Below are positions 16,332 to 24,055 of a DNA stretch of 37,458 nucleotides, one piece after another (position 1 is the first letter of the stretch; each line of letters starts with the position of its first letter). Position numbers and translations under genes: made by a program. Below the pieces are notes generated by a model. It worked only from the letters and a program-made list of their open reading frames with translations, did not search any database and was not told the DNA's origin. This DNA is from Eubacteriales Family XIII. Incertae Sedis bacterium (GTDB taxonomy: Bacteria > Bacillota > Clostridia > Peptostreptococcales > Anaerovoracaceae), in NCBI GenBank assembly GCA_031278255.1, contig JAITKU010000117.1:1-37458 (forward strand). Reading direction: 5' to 3'.

Positions 16332-16610
16332 GTGAATAAAGCAGAATTGATCGCAAGTGTCGCGGAAAAAGCAGGCTTGACCAAGAAGGATGCCGAGGTC
16401 GCGGTGAACGCGACGATCGCCAGCATCGAGGCCGCATTGGTAAAGGGTGAGAAGGTCCAGCTTATCGGATTCGGCACCTTTGAAACGCGTCAAAGGAAAG
16501 CAAGACAGGGCAGAAACCCGAGGAAACCCGATCAGGTGATCGACATCGAGGCGGCCAAGGCGCCTGTGTTCAAGGCGGGCAAAGCACTCAAGGATGCTGT
16601 GAACAAATAG
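16332..16610 (+). CDS. hup: DNA-binding protein HU
   Basis: Small histone-like dimer that bends and compacts DNA. The 92-residue product has the full HU pattern: an MNKAELIASVAEKAGLTKKDAE helical start, the saddle GFGTFETRQRKARQGRNPRKP with the DNA-contacting arm and intercalating Pro, and a terminal helix. The start is GTG at 16332, with a strong AAAAGGAGG at 16314-16322. It stands 58 nt after mazG with an A/T-rich leader, and a strong terminator lies 64 nt after the stop. It can therefore be expressed as a short abundant message. Confidence 0.97.
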   Translation: MNKAELIASVAEKAGLTKKDAEVAVNATIASIEAALVKGEKVQLIGFGTFETRQRKARQGRNPRKPDQVIDIEAAKAPVFKAGKALKDAVNK

Positions 16611-16673
16611 GGTTGCGGCTCGTTCGGAACCTTTGAAACCGGATAAAGCAGCTTGTTTTTGATTCGGTTTATG

Positions 16674-16703
16674 AAAACCGCTCCGGTGCGGAGCGGTTTT
16701 TTT
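16674..16703 (+). terminator. Rho-independent terminator after HU
   Basis: AAAACCGCTCC (16674-16684), 5-nt loop, then GGAGCGGTTTT (16690-16700) running into a 7-T tract. The arms are perfect. This is the clearest intrinsic terminator in the window. Confidence 0.93.
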
Positions 16704-16770
16704 CTGTGCCGGCATACGAAAAACGGGCGGAAAGGCATCCGCAAAACCCCGCCGTGCTGTGGAGGCAAGT

Positions 16771-17013
16771 GTGCGAATCGATAAATTTTTGAAGAACGCG
16801 CGTATCATCAAGCGGCGCACGATCGCCAAGGAGGCCTGCGACCGGGAGCGCGTGTTCCTGAACGGCCGGCCGGCGAAGCCCGGCGCCGAGGTCAAGGTCG
16901 GGGACCTTGTACACGTGCGCTTTGGGAACGGCGAGATCAAATTGCGTGTCGCGGCCCTGCCGGAGTCCGTGCGCAAGGAGGACGCGGCTTCCATGTACGA
17001 ACTCCTGCCTTAG
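16771..17013 (+). CDS. rqcP: S4-domain ribosome-associated quality control protein RqcP (YabO)
   Basis: Small S4 RNA-binding protein. In Bacillus RqcP (YabO) works with RqcH on the 50S subunit, promoting C-terminal poly-alanine tailing of stalled nascent chains. The family start MRIDKFLKNARIIKRR identifies GTG at 16771 as the true start, 5 nt after GGAGG at 16761-16765; an in-frame GTG at 16759 lacks such a site. The product is 80 residues: the S4 fold, then the family ending KEDAASMYELL. It sits behind the HU terminator, so it depends on readthrough or on a promoter I could not recognise in 16704-16770. The yabP, yabQ and divIC genes that often follow are absent. The stop is TAG. Confidence 0.92.
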   Translation: MRIDKFLKNARIIKRRTIAKEACDRERVFLNGRPAKPGAEVKVGDLVHVRFGNGEIKLRVAALPESVRKEDAASMYELLP

Positions 17014-17068
17014 GCGCGATGCGAAAGACCGCCGCCCGGGGTGCGGGCGGCGGTCTTTCGCATCGCGC
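17014..17068. terminator. Perfect 24-bp-arm hairpin between convergent genes
   Basis: The left arm 17014-17037 and right arm 17045-17068 are perfect reverse complements with a 7-nt loop. It starts at the base after the rqcP stop and ends 38 nt before the convergent hydantoinase stop. There is no U run on either strand. It most likely acts as a bidirectional transcript end or RNA 3'-end protector. Confidence 0.75.
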
Positions 17069-17106
17069 GGCGCGGCGTACGAAAAGCGCCGACAGCCTGT
17101 TTGATC

Positions 17107-18498
17107 CTACTTGATATTCGCGATATCGGGTCCCGTGATCTTGACGGGCTTGCACTTCACAAAGCGTCCGGCGCCTTTCTTGCCGAGGAATTTGCCGTCC
17201 TCGTACACGAGGGAACCCCTGCTGTAGGTCGCGACGGGATAGCCTTTGAGCTTGACGCCCTCCCATACGGTGTGGTCGTTGTCGCCGTGCATCAGATCGT
17301 TTTTGATCGTGAAATCCTTTTGCGGATCATAGATCACGATATCGGCGTCGAGTCCGGCCCGGATCGCCCCTTTCTGCGCGGACAGCCCGAAGATCTTCGC
17401 TACGTTGGTCGCGCAGACCTCCACGGCCTTATTGAAGCTGAGCCGCCCCTTGTTCGCTTCGGACAGGATGTAGGGGTACATGTTCTCGATGCCGGCGCAG
17501 CCGTTCGGAATCTTCGTGAAGTCGTGCAGACCCCAATCCTTTTCCGCCTGCAGGAAAGGGCAGTGGTCCGTCGCGACCGTCGAGATATCGCCGCGCAACA
17601 GGCCCGCCCACAGCGCGTCGCGGGATTCCCTTCCTTTGATCGGCGGCGAACACACCCAGTTTCTTCCGTCCTCTCGCTTGTAGACCTCGTTTGTGAAGTG
17701 CAGGTACTGGGGACAGGTCTCCGCGAAGATCGGATAGCCCTCGTTTCTGGCCCTTGTGACCGCGTCCATGCCCTGCTTGTTCGCGAGGTGGACGATGTAG
17801 AGGGGCGCGTTCAAACTCTTGGCCCACGCGATGGCCCTCTCGTCGGCCTCGCCCTCGACGAATTCCGGCCGCGACAGATAATGATACCACGCCGAGGTCT
17901 TGCCCTCTTCGAGGAAGCGCTTCACGAACATGTTCACCATCTCGTTGTTCTCCGCGTGGACGGCTATCAGCGCGCCGATACGCCTTGCGCGTTCGAGTAC
18001 CCTATAGAACACGCCGTCCGTAACGCCGAAATCATAGACCATGAACACCTTGAAACTCGGTACGCCGTATTTGACGCAGGTTTCGAGGCTGCCGAGCAGA
18101 TCACCCTCGACATCCTTGACGCCCACGTGAAAGGCGTAGTCCACAGTCGCCTGCGGCGCGCAGATTTCCTCCCGCCGCTTCACCGTGTCCTCCATGCGCT
18201 CGCCGAAATCCTGCAGGGCGAAATCGAACACGGTGGTCGTGCCGCCGCAGGCCGCAGCGCGCGTTCCCGCCTCGTAGTCGTCGGCGGAGATCGTTCCGCC
18301 GAAAGGCATTGCGAGGTGCGTGTGGGCGTCTATGGCGCCGGGGAGTACGAGCTTGCCCGCGGCATCGACGAGCTTCGCGCCGGGCGCGGGCTTGATATCG
18401 ACGCCCACCTGCGCGATCTTCCCGGCCCTGACCGCGACATCCGCCTTGAATGTGGCGTCGGATGTCACGACCTTCCCGTTTTTGATTAACAGATCCAT
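17107..18498 (-). CDS. hydA: D-hydantoinase / dihydropyrimidinase
   Basis: Zinc-dependent cyclic amidohydrolase that opens 5,6-dihydropyrimidine or hydantoin rings to N-carbamoyl products. The 463-residue protein has the full binuclear site: His59 and His61 (DAHTHLAMP), carboxylated Lys150 (SFKVFMVY), His181 (VHAEN), His237 (YIVHLAN) and Asp311 (VATDHCPF). Length is normal. The start ATG is preceded by AGGAGAACAG. It lies 24 nt after an NCS1 permease gene on the same strand, so import and ring opening are probably one operon. No carbamoylase/beta-ureidopropionase or dihydropyrimidine dehydrogenase is in the window. Whether the substrate is dihydrouracil, dihydrothymine or a hydantoin is open; allantoinase is less likely from the motif spacing. 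Confidence 0.9.
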   Translation of the reverse strand: MDLLIKNGKVVTSDATFKADVAVRAGKIAQVGVDIKPAPGAKLVDAAGKLVLPGAIDAHTHLAMPFGGTISADDYEAGTRAAACGGTTTVFDFALQDFGERMEDTVKRREEICAPQATVDYAFHVGVKDVEGDLLGSLETCVKYGVPSFKVFMVYDFGVTDGVFYRVLERARRIGALIAVHAENNEMVNMFVKRFLEEGKTSAWYHYLSRPEFVEGEADERAIAWAKSLNAPLYIVHLANKQGMDAVTRARNEGYPIFAETCPQYLHFTNEVYKREDGRNWVCSPPIKGRESRDALWAGLLRGDISTVATDHCPFLQAEKDWGLHDFTKIPNGCAGIENMYPYILSEANKGRLSFNKAVEVCATNVAKIFGLSAQKGAIRAGLDADIVIYDPQKDFTIKNDLMHGDNDHTVWEGVKLKGYPVATYSRGSLVYEDGKFLGKKGAGRFVKCKPVKITGPDIANIK

Positions 18499-18522
18499 GC
18501 TGTTCTCCTTTTTCGTTCCCGT

Positions 18523-20055
18523 CTAGCGCTCGGTGATCGCCGCTTCTTCCTCGTTGCTGATAAAGGAACCCGTTTCGCTCTTCATGAGAATAATGTATAC
18601 GATAAGCCCGACGACGAAGCCGAAGATGTAACCGTTGGCGGCGATCCAAGAGAACGCCGCGTTGTTCGCGAGCAGGGTGCTGCCGAGCGTGGGCAGTATG
18701 AAACCGCAGACCCAAGCGATGATCGCGCGCACGTTCCAGCCGCCCTGATACCAATAGCGGCCCTCGGCGCCCTGATACAGCGCCATGACATCGACGTTCC
18801 GTTTCTTGATGATGTAATAGTCGGCGATGAAGATGGCCGCGATCGGCGCGAGAATGCCTCCGTATACGTTCAGCCAATCGAAGATATAGGCGCCGGGACC
18901 GCCGAAGATATGCCACGGCTGGTACGCGACAGCGATGATACAGGATATGATAACGCCCAGCGCGTAGGTGATGCGTTTCGGTGAGATATTTGAAAAACCG
19001 TTGGCCGGGGCAACCACGTTGGCCGCTATATCGGTCGTGATGGTGGCCACGAGGACGCCGACCGACACCACGAAAGTGAGGGCCGGATAGGGCAGATATT
19101 GGAGGGCGACCGTGGGATCGAAGATCGGGCTTCCGTCCTCGGCGATACGCGCCAAGGCGGTCGCCTGCGCGAAGAAAGCGCCGACGAAAGCGCAGATCGC
19201 CATCGCGAGGGGCATTCCGTAGAGTTGGCCGCGAAACTGCGCCTTTTGGTTGACGGCGTAGCGCGAGAAGTCCGGAATGTTCAGGGCCATCGTCGCCCAA
19301 AACGCGATGTTTGCCGTAAGCCCGCCGAGGAAAATGTAAATCAGTCCTCCGTTGCTGTTGACCGCGGCGTAGTTGGTCGTGGCCTGAATGACATCGCCGA
19401 AACCGAAGCCCTCACCGTGCGCGAGCAGCAGGGACCATATGAACAAACCGATCGTCAGGGCGATCAGCACGGGCGCGCTGATCGCTTCGAGCATGCGGAT
19501 GGCCCGCGCGCCCCTTGCCGCGATCCAGCATACGAACGCGAGAAAGACGAAGAAGCCGATGTACTGCGCGGAGCCGAGGTCCCGAAAAGACGGCACGAAT
19601 ACCGCGACGAGCGAAACGACCGCCGCGCCGCCGATCCATGACTGGATCGCGTTCCAACCGCAGGCGGTGACCGCCCTGGAGAGCGCCGGTATGTGGGCGC
19701 CCACAATGCCGAAAGTCATGCGCGCGAACACGGGGAAAGGGATACCGTACTTCGTGCCGGCGTGTGAATTCAACTGGATGGGAATCAGCACGATGATGTT
19801 GCCGAGCGCGACGTTGAGTACGGCCAGCCACGGGGAAAGCCCGAGCCCGACGAGGGACGAGGCCATTGCGAAAGACGGAAGGCAGACGGACATGCCGATC
19901 CAGAGGGCGGCGATGTGGTAGGTACTCCAGTTTCTTTCGGACAGCGAAGTCGGCGCCAAGTCCTTGTTGTAATACTTGGAATCGATCAACTCCGCGCGGG
20001 CCGCGTCCGTTAACTCATACAGACCGCTGCGTTCTTTCTGTGTGCATTTGGACAT
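18523..20055 (-). CDS. NCS1-family nucleobase/hydantoin/allantoin permease
   Basis: 510-residue membrane transporter with about 12 hydrophobic segments. Family hallmarks include LSERNWSTYHIAALWIGMSV at the start of the first membrane helix, GKYGIPFPV-like TKYGIPFPVFARMTFG, a GWNAIQSWIGG segment (matching the substrate-binding Trp region of Mhp1), and MALNIPDFSRYA. The start is the ATG whose first base is 20055, behind AAAGGAGGTAT; an in-frame ATG 96 nt upstream has no such site. NCS1 members take up uracil, cytosine, allantoin or hydantoins with H+ or Na+. The hydantoinase gene 24 nt downstream suggests a dihydropyrimidine or hydantoin cargo. Its own promoter and a palindrome lie upstream. 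Confidence 0.9.
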   Translation of the reverse strand: MSKCTQKERSGLYELTDAARAELIDSKYYNKDLAPTSLSERNWSTYHIAALWIGMSVCLPSFAMASSLVGLGLSPWLAVLNVALGNIIVLIPIQLNSHAGTKYGIPFPVFARMTFGIVGAHIPALSRAVTACGWNAIQSWIGGAAVVSLVAVFVPSFRDLGSAQYIGFFVFLAFVCWIAARGARAIRMLEAISAPVLIALTIGLFIWSLLLAHGEGFGFGDVIQATTNYAAVNSNGGLIYIFLGGLTANIAFWATMALNIPDFSRYAVNQKAQFRGQLYGMPLAMAICAFVGAFFAQATALARIAEDGSPIFDPTVALQYLPYPALTFVVSVGVLVATITTDIAANVVAPANGFSNISPKRITYALGVIISCIIAVAYQPWHIFGGPGAYIFDWLNVYGGILAPIAAIFIADYYIIKKRNVDVMALYQGAEGRYWYQGGWNVRAIIAWVCGFILPTLGSTLLANNAAFSWIAANGYIFGFVVGLIVYIILMKSETGSFISNEEEAAITER

Positions 20056-20083
20056 GCGATACCTCCTTTGTACAATACTGTTT

Positions 20084-20106
20084 AAATGGTTCGGAATGAA
20101 CCGTTT
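20084..20106. promoter_or_regulatory. Operator-like palindrome in the permease leader
   Basis: AAATGGTTC (20084-20092), 5 nt, GAACCGTTT (20098-20106): 9-nt arms with one mismatch. It lies between the proposed -10 box (20122-20127) and the ribosome binding site of the permease gene. That position suits repression by a dimeric regulator, which is not identified. A looser outer pair, CCTTTGTACA near 20072 and TACACAAAGG near 20131, surrounds it. Confidence 0.45.
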
Positions 20107-20121
20107 ATAATGGCAATTAAT

Positions 20122-20151
20122 ATTATACAGTACACAAAGGTGGAAAGGCAA
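20122..20151 (-). promoter_or_regulatory. Promoter of the permease-hydantoinase operon
   Basis: On the minus strand, TTGCCT (20146-20151), 18-nt spacer, and a perfect TATAAT (20122-20127). The transcript would start near 20115 and carry the palindrome in its leader. Inferred from consensus. Confidence 0.55.
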
Positions 20152-20224
20152 ACAGAAATAAAATCAATTAAAGGATAATAATGGAACAATAGGGGCTTAA
20201 AGCGCTTCGCCGAAAGGCGCGGCC

Positions 20225-20863
20225 TCAGCCCTCGTTTGTTTTTCGCGCAAGGGGGGGGGTAATGCCCTCGAACAACACCTTGAAAAAGGCTTCATCGGGG
20301 TCCTCGGATTCGGGAAAGCGGAAAGGCAGGTCGAGAAACGGCGCGCTGCAGGAACAGGCCGCGAAGAGGTTGAAAGCGCCGATCATGCAGGCGGCCGTCG
20401 TGAGGGGGTCCGTCTCGCGAAATTCGCCGCGCGCCGTTCCCTCACGCAAGAGGTCGCCGAACACGCGGAACTTGAAAGTGATGATCCTGTGCGCGGCGGA
20501 GGCGATCGTCGCGTTGCCTATGAGTTCGGCGTGCAACAGGAGTTTGGGCAAAAGCTCACGCCCTTTTGTGAAATCGGAGAGGAAATCCATCTCCATGCGC
20601 ATAAAGCTGCGGATACGCGACGCGCAGGAGGCATTCTTGTCGAGGCGTTCCTCAAAGGCGAGGTAGGGGCGTATCACCTTTGTGTGCAGGAGTTCGTCGA
20701 ACAAGGCCTCCTTGCTCGTGAAATACTCGTACAGCGTCGCTTTTGCGAGGCCGGCGCGCGCGGCGATCTCCGACATCTTCGCGTTCGTGTAGCCGTTCAC
20801 GAGAAATGTATCGAAAGCCGCCTCGAATATCCGTTCCTTTTTCTGTGTCCTGCCGTCCTCCAT
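20225..20863 (-). CDS. TetR-family transcriptional regulator of the RND operon
   Basis: 212-residue repressor. Residues 10-56 are a TetR helix-turn-helix (RIFEAAFDTFLVNGYTNAKM, then SEIAARAGLAKATLYEYFTSKEALFDELL). The rest is an all-helical ligand/dimer domain, not assignable to a specific ligand. The ATG follows CGGAGGCAAGG. It is the last gene of the adaptor-pump-tetR run, 17 nt behind the pump, so it is most simply an autoregulated local repressor acting at the palindrome at 25334-25353. A run of nine C (minus strand, 20251-20259) lies near the 3' end; slippage there would only change the last 10 or so residues. Confidence 0.9.
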   Translation of the reverse strand: MEDGRTQKKERIFEAAFDTFLVNGYTNAKMSEIAARAGLAKATLYEYFTSKEALFDELLHTKVIRPYLAFEERLDKNASCASRIRSFMRMEMDFLSDFTKGRELLPKLLLHAELIGNATIASAAHRIITFKFRVFGDLLREGTARGEFRETDPLTTAACMIGAFNLFAACSCSAPFLDLPFRFPESEDPDEAFFKVLFEGITPPLARKTNEG

Positions 20864-20880
20864 CCTTGCCTCCGAAAATC

Positions 20881-23800
20881 CTACGCGCGGAGCATACCGG
20901 CCGCTTCCAGCCTCTCGCGCTTCGCGGCGCGCTTTGCGGCGCGTTTTTGCTTGAAGCGTTCGCTGCGGTCGTCCACGATGGTGTAGATCACCGGCACGAT
21001 TACCAGCGTGATAACCGTGGAGAAGAGCAGCCCGCCTATGACCGTAATGCCCATCGGCGCCTGCAACTCCGCGCCCGAGCCGAGTCCGAGCGAGAGCGGC
21101 AGGAGTCCGAGACAGGTGGTCAACCCCGTCATGAGGATGGGTCTGAGCCTGAACCGGCCCGCGTTCACGATGGCCTCCTCCCGCGAATCGTAGACGGCCT
21201 TGTTTTGATTGATAAAGTCTATCAGCAGTATGGAATTGTTCACGACGATGCCCGACAGCATGATGATGCCGAGGAAAGCCACGAGGGACAGCGGCGTGTC
21301 TGTGATGAACAGCGCGAGGAAAGCGCCGGTCAGCGCGAAAGGTATGGCCAGCATGATGATGAGGGGCTGTATCAGCGATTCAAACTGCGAGGCGAGGATC
21401 ATGAAGATGATCAGTATCGCCAGAAGCAACGCGTAGAACAGGCTCGTGAAAGATTCGACCATCTCCTCCGTTTCGCCCCCGATCCGCCACGTGTAGCCCT
21501 CGGGCATAAGGTAGGCCGAGAGCGTGCTTTCCACGTCGGCGGACACCGACTGCAGATCGCGGCCCGTCACGCCCGCGGATATCGTCGCCGTCCGGACCTG
21601 ATCCTCCCGGTCTATCTGCGCCGGTGAGTTGTCGTACACCACGTCGGCGATTTCGCCCACCGTCACCGTCTGCCCCGTGGGCGCGGTCAATTCTATTTGC
21701 AGCATATTCTCGACGGAACCGCCGTATTCCCCGTTCAGGGAAAGCACGACATCCGTTTCCTCGCCGTCGGACTTGAGCGTCGTGGCCGTCGTGCCCGAGA
21801 GGGCCGCGCGCAGCGACTGCGCGAGTTGGTAGGCCGTGAGTCCGTAGACGGCCGCGCTGCGGCGGTTGATATAGACCCGTATTTCGGGATTGCCGTCCTC
21901 CATGCTGTTTTCCACGTTCATCGTGCCCGGGACGGCGCGGAGGATATCCTCAAAATCGGTCGATATCCGGCGCAGCATATCGAGATCGTCGCCCTGCACG
22001 GATACGGAGATCGGATTGCCGCCCAGGGACATGCTCATGGACGAGGTTTCCGTCACCGTCACCTGCGCGCCGACGACACCGCTGAGGTCCTCCGCGATCT
22101 GCCGCACGATCTCGGAGGTGCTTTTCTCCCGGTCCTTCTTGTCCGTCAGGTTCACGGTAATGCTTGCCGTGTTTGCGCCGCTCTCGCCGAACAGCCCGCC
22201 GCCGCCGATTTGGGTGGCGCTGCCGGTCAATTCGGGGACCTCTGCGGACACGTAGGCTTCGATCTCGGAAACGATGCGATCCGCGTCGGCGATCGTCGTT
22301 CCGTAGGGCATTTCCACATCTATGCTCAGGCTGCCCTCGTCGCTGGTGGGCAGGAGGACGCCGCCGACCATGCCGATCAGCGCGGCGGAGAGCAGGAGCA
22401 GGGCGAGCGCGCCCGCGATGATACGCTTCCTGTGCGACAGCGCGTAGCGCAAAAGGTGCGTATAAGCCTCGGTGAGGGCGCGGATTCCCTTCTCGAACAC
22501 GGGCAGAACGGGCATTTTGCGAACGCGCCCGCGCCACAGGAAGGTATCGCCGATGTTTTCCGTGCGCATGAGCCGCGAACACAGCATCGGCACGACGGTC
22601 AGCGCCACGAGCAGGGAGCAGAGCAGCGCAAAGCCTATCGTATAGGAAAATTCCTTGAAGATCATGGATGAGATGCCCTCCACGAACACGATGGGCAGGA
22701 ATACGGCGATCTTCGTCATGGTGGCCGCGAACACGGGCATTGTGACCTCGCGCGCGCCGCGGATCGACGCGTCGGGGGCGGATGTTCCGTCGCTTCGCAA
22801 TCTGTAAATATTTTCCATTACAACGATGGAATCGTCCACGAGCATACCGATCCCGACGGCCAGCCCCGAGAGGGAGAGTATGTTCATCGTGATACCCGTG
22901 AAGTACATCAAGATGAAAGTGGCGATGATCGAGGTGGGTATGGATATGGCGATGATCATCGTGGAGGCCCAGTTGCGCAGGAATACGAAACAGACGATGA
23001 TCGCGAGCAGACAGCCCATGATCGCGGTTTCCGCCACGTTGCGGATCGATCGGTTGATGAAGTCCGCCTGATCCATGGAGATCGAGAAATGCAGGTCCGG
23101 GCGCGCGGCGGAGAGCTTGTCGAGCGCCTTGTGGATATCCCGCGAAACGGCCACCGTGTTGGAAACGGTCTGCTTCGTCACGCTGATACCGATCGCGGGC
23201 GCGCCGTTCACGCGGCCGACGGAAGTGGACTCTTTTTCCCGCTGCTCTATCTTGCCGAGGTCGCGCAGGTAGATCACCTCCCGCGTCGGCAATGTGATCG
23301 GAAGCTCGGCCAGTTCCTCTACGGACGAAAATTCGCCCATCGTGCGCACGATGAGCTTGCGGCCGCCGCGCGTCACGTCGCCGCTGGGCATCGCGATGTT
23401 CTCGGCCGCCAATATCTGCGCGATCTGCGAGAGCGTCAGGTGATATCCGGCCAAACGTTCCTGATTGATCTCGATGCCGATCTCGTTTTCGCGGCCGCCG
23501 AAAGCGGAGACCGAAGCCACGCCCTCCGTGCGCTCGATCGCGGGCAGCACCTCGTCGTCCACGATCTGCTGCAGTTCGGTGAGGGGCAGATCGCTCGACG
23601 CGTAGATCACGGAAACGGGCATCATATCCGGGTCCATCGCGATGATCATGGGGTCCGTCGCGTCGTCGGGCAGGTAGCCGCTGATCAAATCCACGGCCTC
23701 GCGCAGGTTCAGACACGCGAAGTTCATATCCGTGCCGGCCTCAAACTCCGCCATGATAATGGCCATGCTGTCCATGGACATGGACGACATGCTTTTGATA

Positions 23801-24027
23801 CTCTCAACCGTCGCCACCTGCTGTTCGATGGGCCGCGTGAGCATGGTTTCGATCTCCGTCGGGGCGGCGTTCGGATATTGGACGACAACGATCGCGTAGG
23901 GCAATTCTATCTTGGGAAAGAGATCGATGGACAGTCGCGAGAAAGAGATGGCGCCGAGTACGACGATGATCAGCATGAGCATGATCGTGGTAACGGGGCG
24001 TTTTACGGCTATTTTTGAAAAGCTCAC
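20881..24027 (-). CDS. RND-family efflux pump inner subunit (AcrB/MexB/SwrC type)
   Basis: 1048-residue proton-driven transporter with the typical RND arrangement. TM1 is at the N-terminus (MSFSKIAVKRPVTTIMLMLI, then IVVLGAISFSRLSIDLFPKIELP). A large external loop follows, then TM2-TM6 containing the proton-relay motif GIGMLVDDSIVVMENIYR with its Asp pair. A second external loop precedes TM7-TM12 (LASQFESLIQPLIIMLAIPFAL and GIVVNNSILLIDFINQ). Length is standard for hydrophobe/amphiphile exporters. It starts 28 nt after the adaptor gene. The substrate cannot be inferred. No TolC-like outer channel is in the window, so it would work with the adaptor alone, as proposed for RND pumps of monoderm Firmicutes. 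The stop is TAG. Confidence 0.95.
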   Translation of the reverse strand: MSFSKIAVKRPVTTIMLMLIIVVLGAISFSRLSIDLFPKIELPYAIVVVQYPNAAPTEIETMLTRPIEQQVATVESIKSMSSMSMDSMAIIMAEFEAGTDMNFACLNLREAVDLISGYLPDDATDPMIIAMDPDMMPVSVIYASSDLPLTELQQIVDDEVLPAIERTEGVASVSAFGGRENEIGIEINQERLAGYHLTLSQIAQILAAENIAMPSGDVTRGGRKLIVRTMGEFSSVEELAELPITLPTREVIYLRDLGKIEQREKESTSVGRVNGAPAIGISVTKQTVSNTVAVSRDIHKALDKLSAARPDLHFSISMDQADFINRSIRNVAETAIMGCLLAIIVCFVFLRNWASTMIIAISIPTSIIATFILMYFTGITMNILSLSGLAVGIGMLVDDSIVVMENIYRLRSDGTSAPDASIRGAREVTMPVFAATMTKIAVFLPIVFVEGISSMIFKEFSYTIGFALLCSLLVALTVVPMLCSRLMRTENIGDTFLWRGRVRKMPVLPVFEKGIRALTEAYTHLLRYALSHRKRIIAGALALLLLSAALIGMVGGVLLPTSDEGSLSIDVEMPYGTTIADADRIVSEIEAYVSAEVPELTGSATQIGGGGLFGESGANTASITVNLTDKKDREKSTSEIVRQIAEDLSGVVGAQVTVTETSSMSMSLGGNPISVSVQGDDLDMLRRISTDFEDILRAVPGTMNVENSMEDGNPEIRVYINRRSAAVYGLTAYQLAQSLRAALSGTTATTLKSDGEETDVVLSLNGEYGGSVENMLQIELTAPTGQTVTVGEIADVVYDNSPAQIDREDQVRTATISAGVTGRDLQSVSADVESTLSAYLMPEGYTWRIGGETEEMVESFTSLFYALLLAILIIFMILASQFESLIQPLIIMLAIPFALTGAFLALFITDTPLSLVAFLGIIMLSGIVVNNSILLIDFINQNKAVYDSREEAIVNAGRFRLRPILMTGLTTCLGLLPLSLGLGSGAELQAPMGITVIGGLLFSTVITLVIVPVIYTIVDDRSERFKQKRAAKRAAKRERLEAAGMLRA

Positions 24028-24055
24028 ATTTACCTCTTTTCTTTTGGTTCTTCAC

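Noticed and set aside
17041..18489. 482-residue plus-strand open frame opposite the hydantoinase gene
   Set aside because: The minus strand encodes a complete enzyme with all six metal-site residues; the opposite frame is a GC-driven shadow.
20053..20151. Upstream extension of the NCS1 permease to an earlier ATG
   Set aside because: The extension crosses the proposed promoter and palindrome, and the ATG at 20055 has an ideal ribosome binding site.
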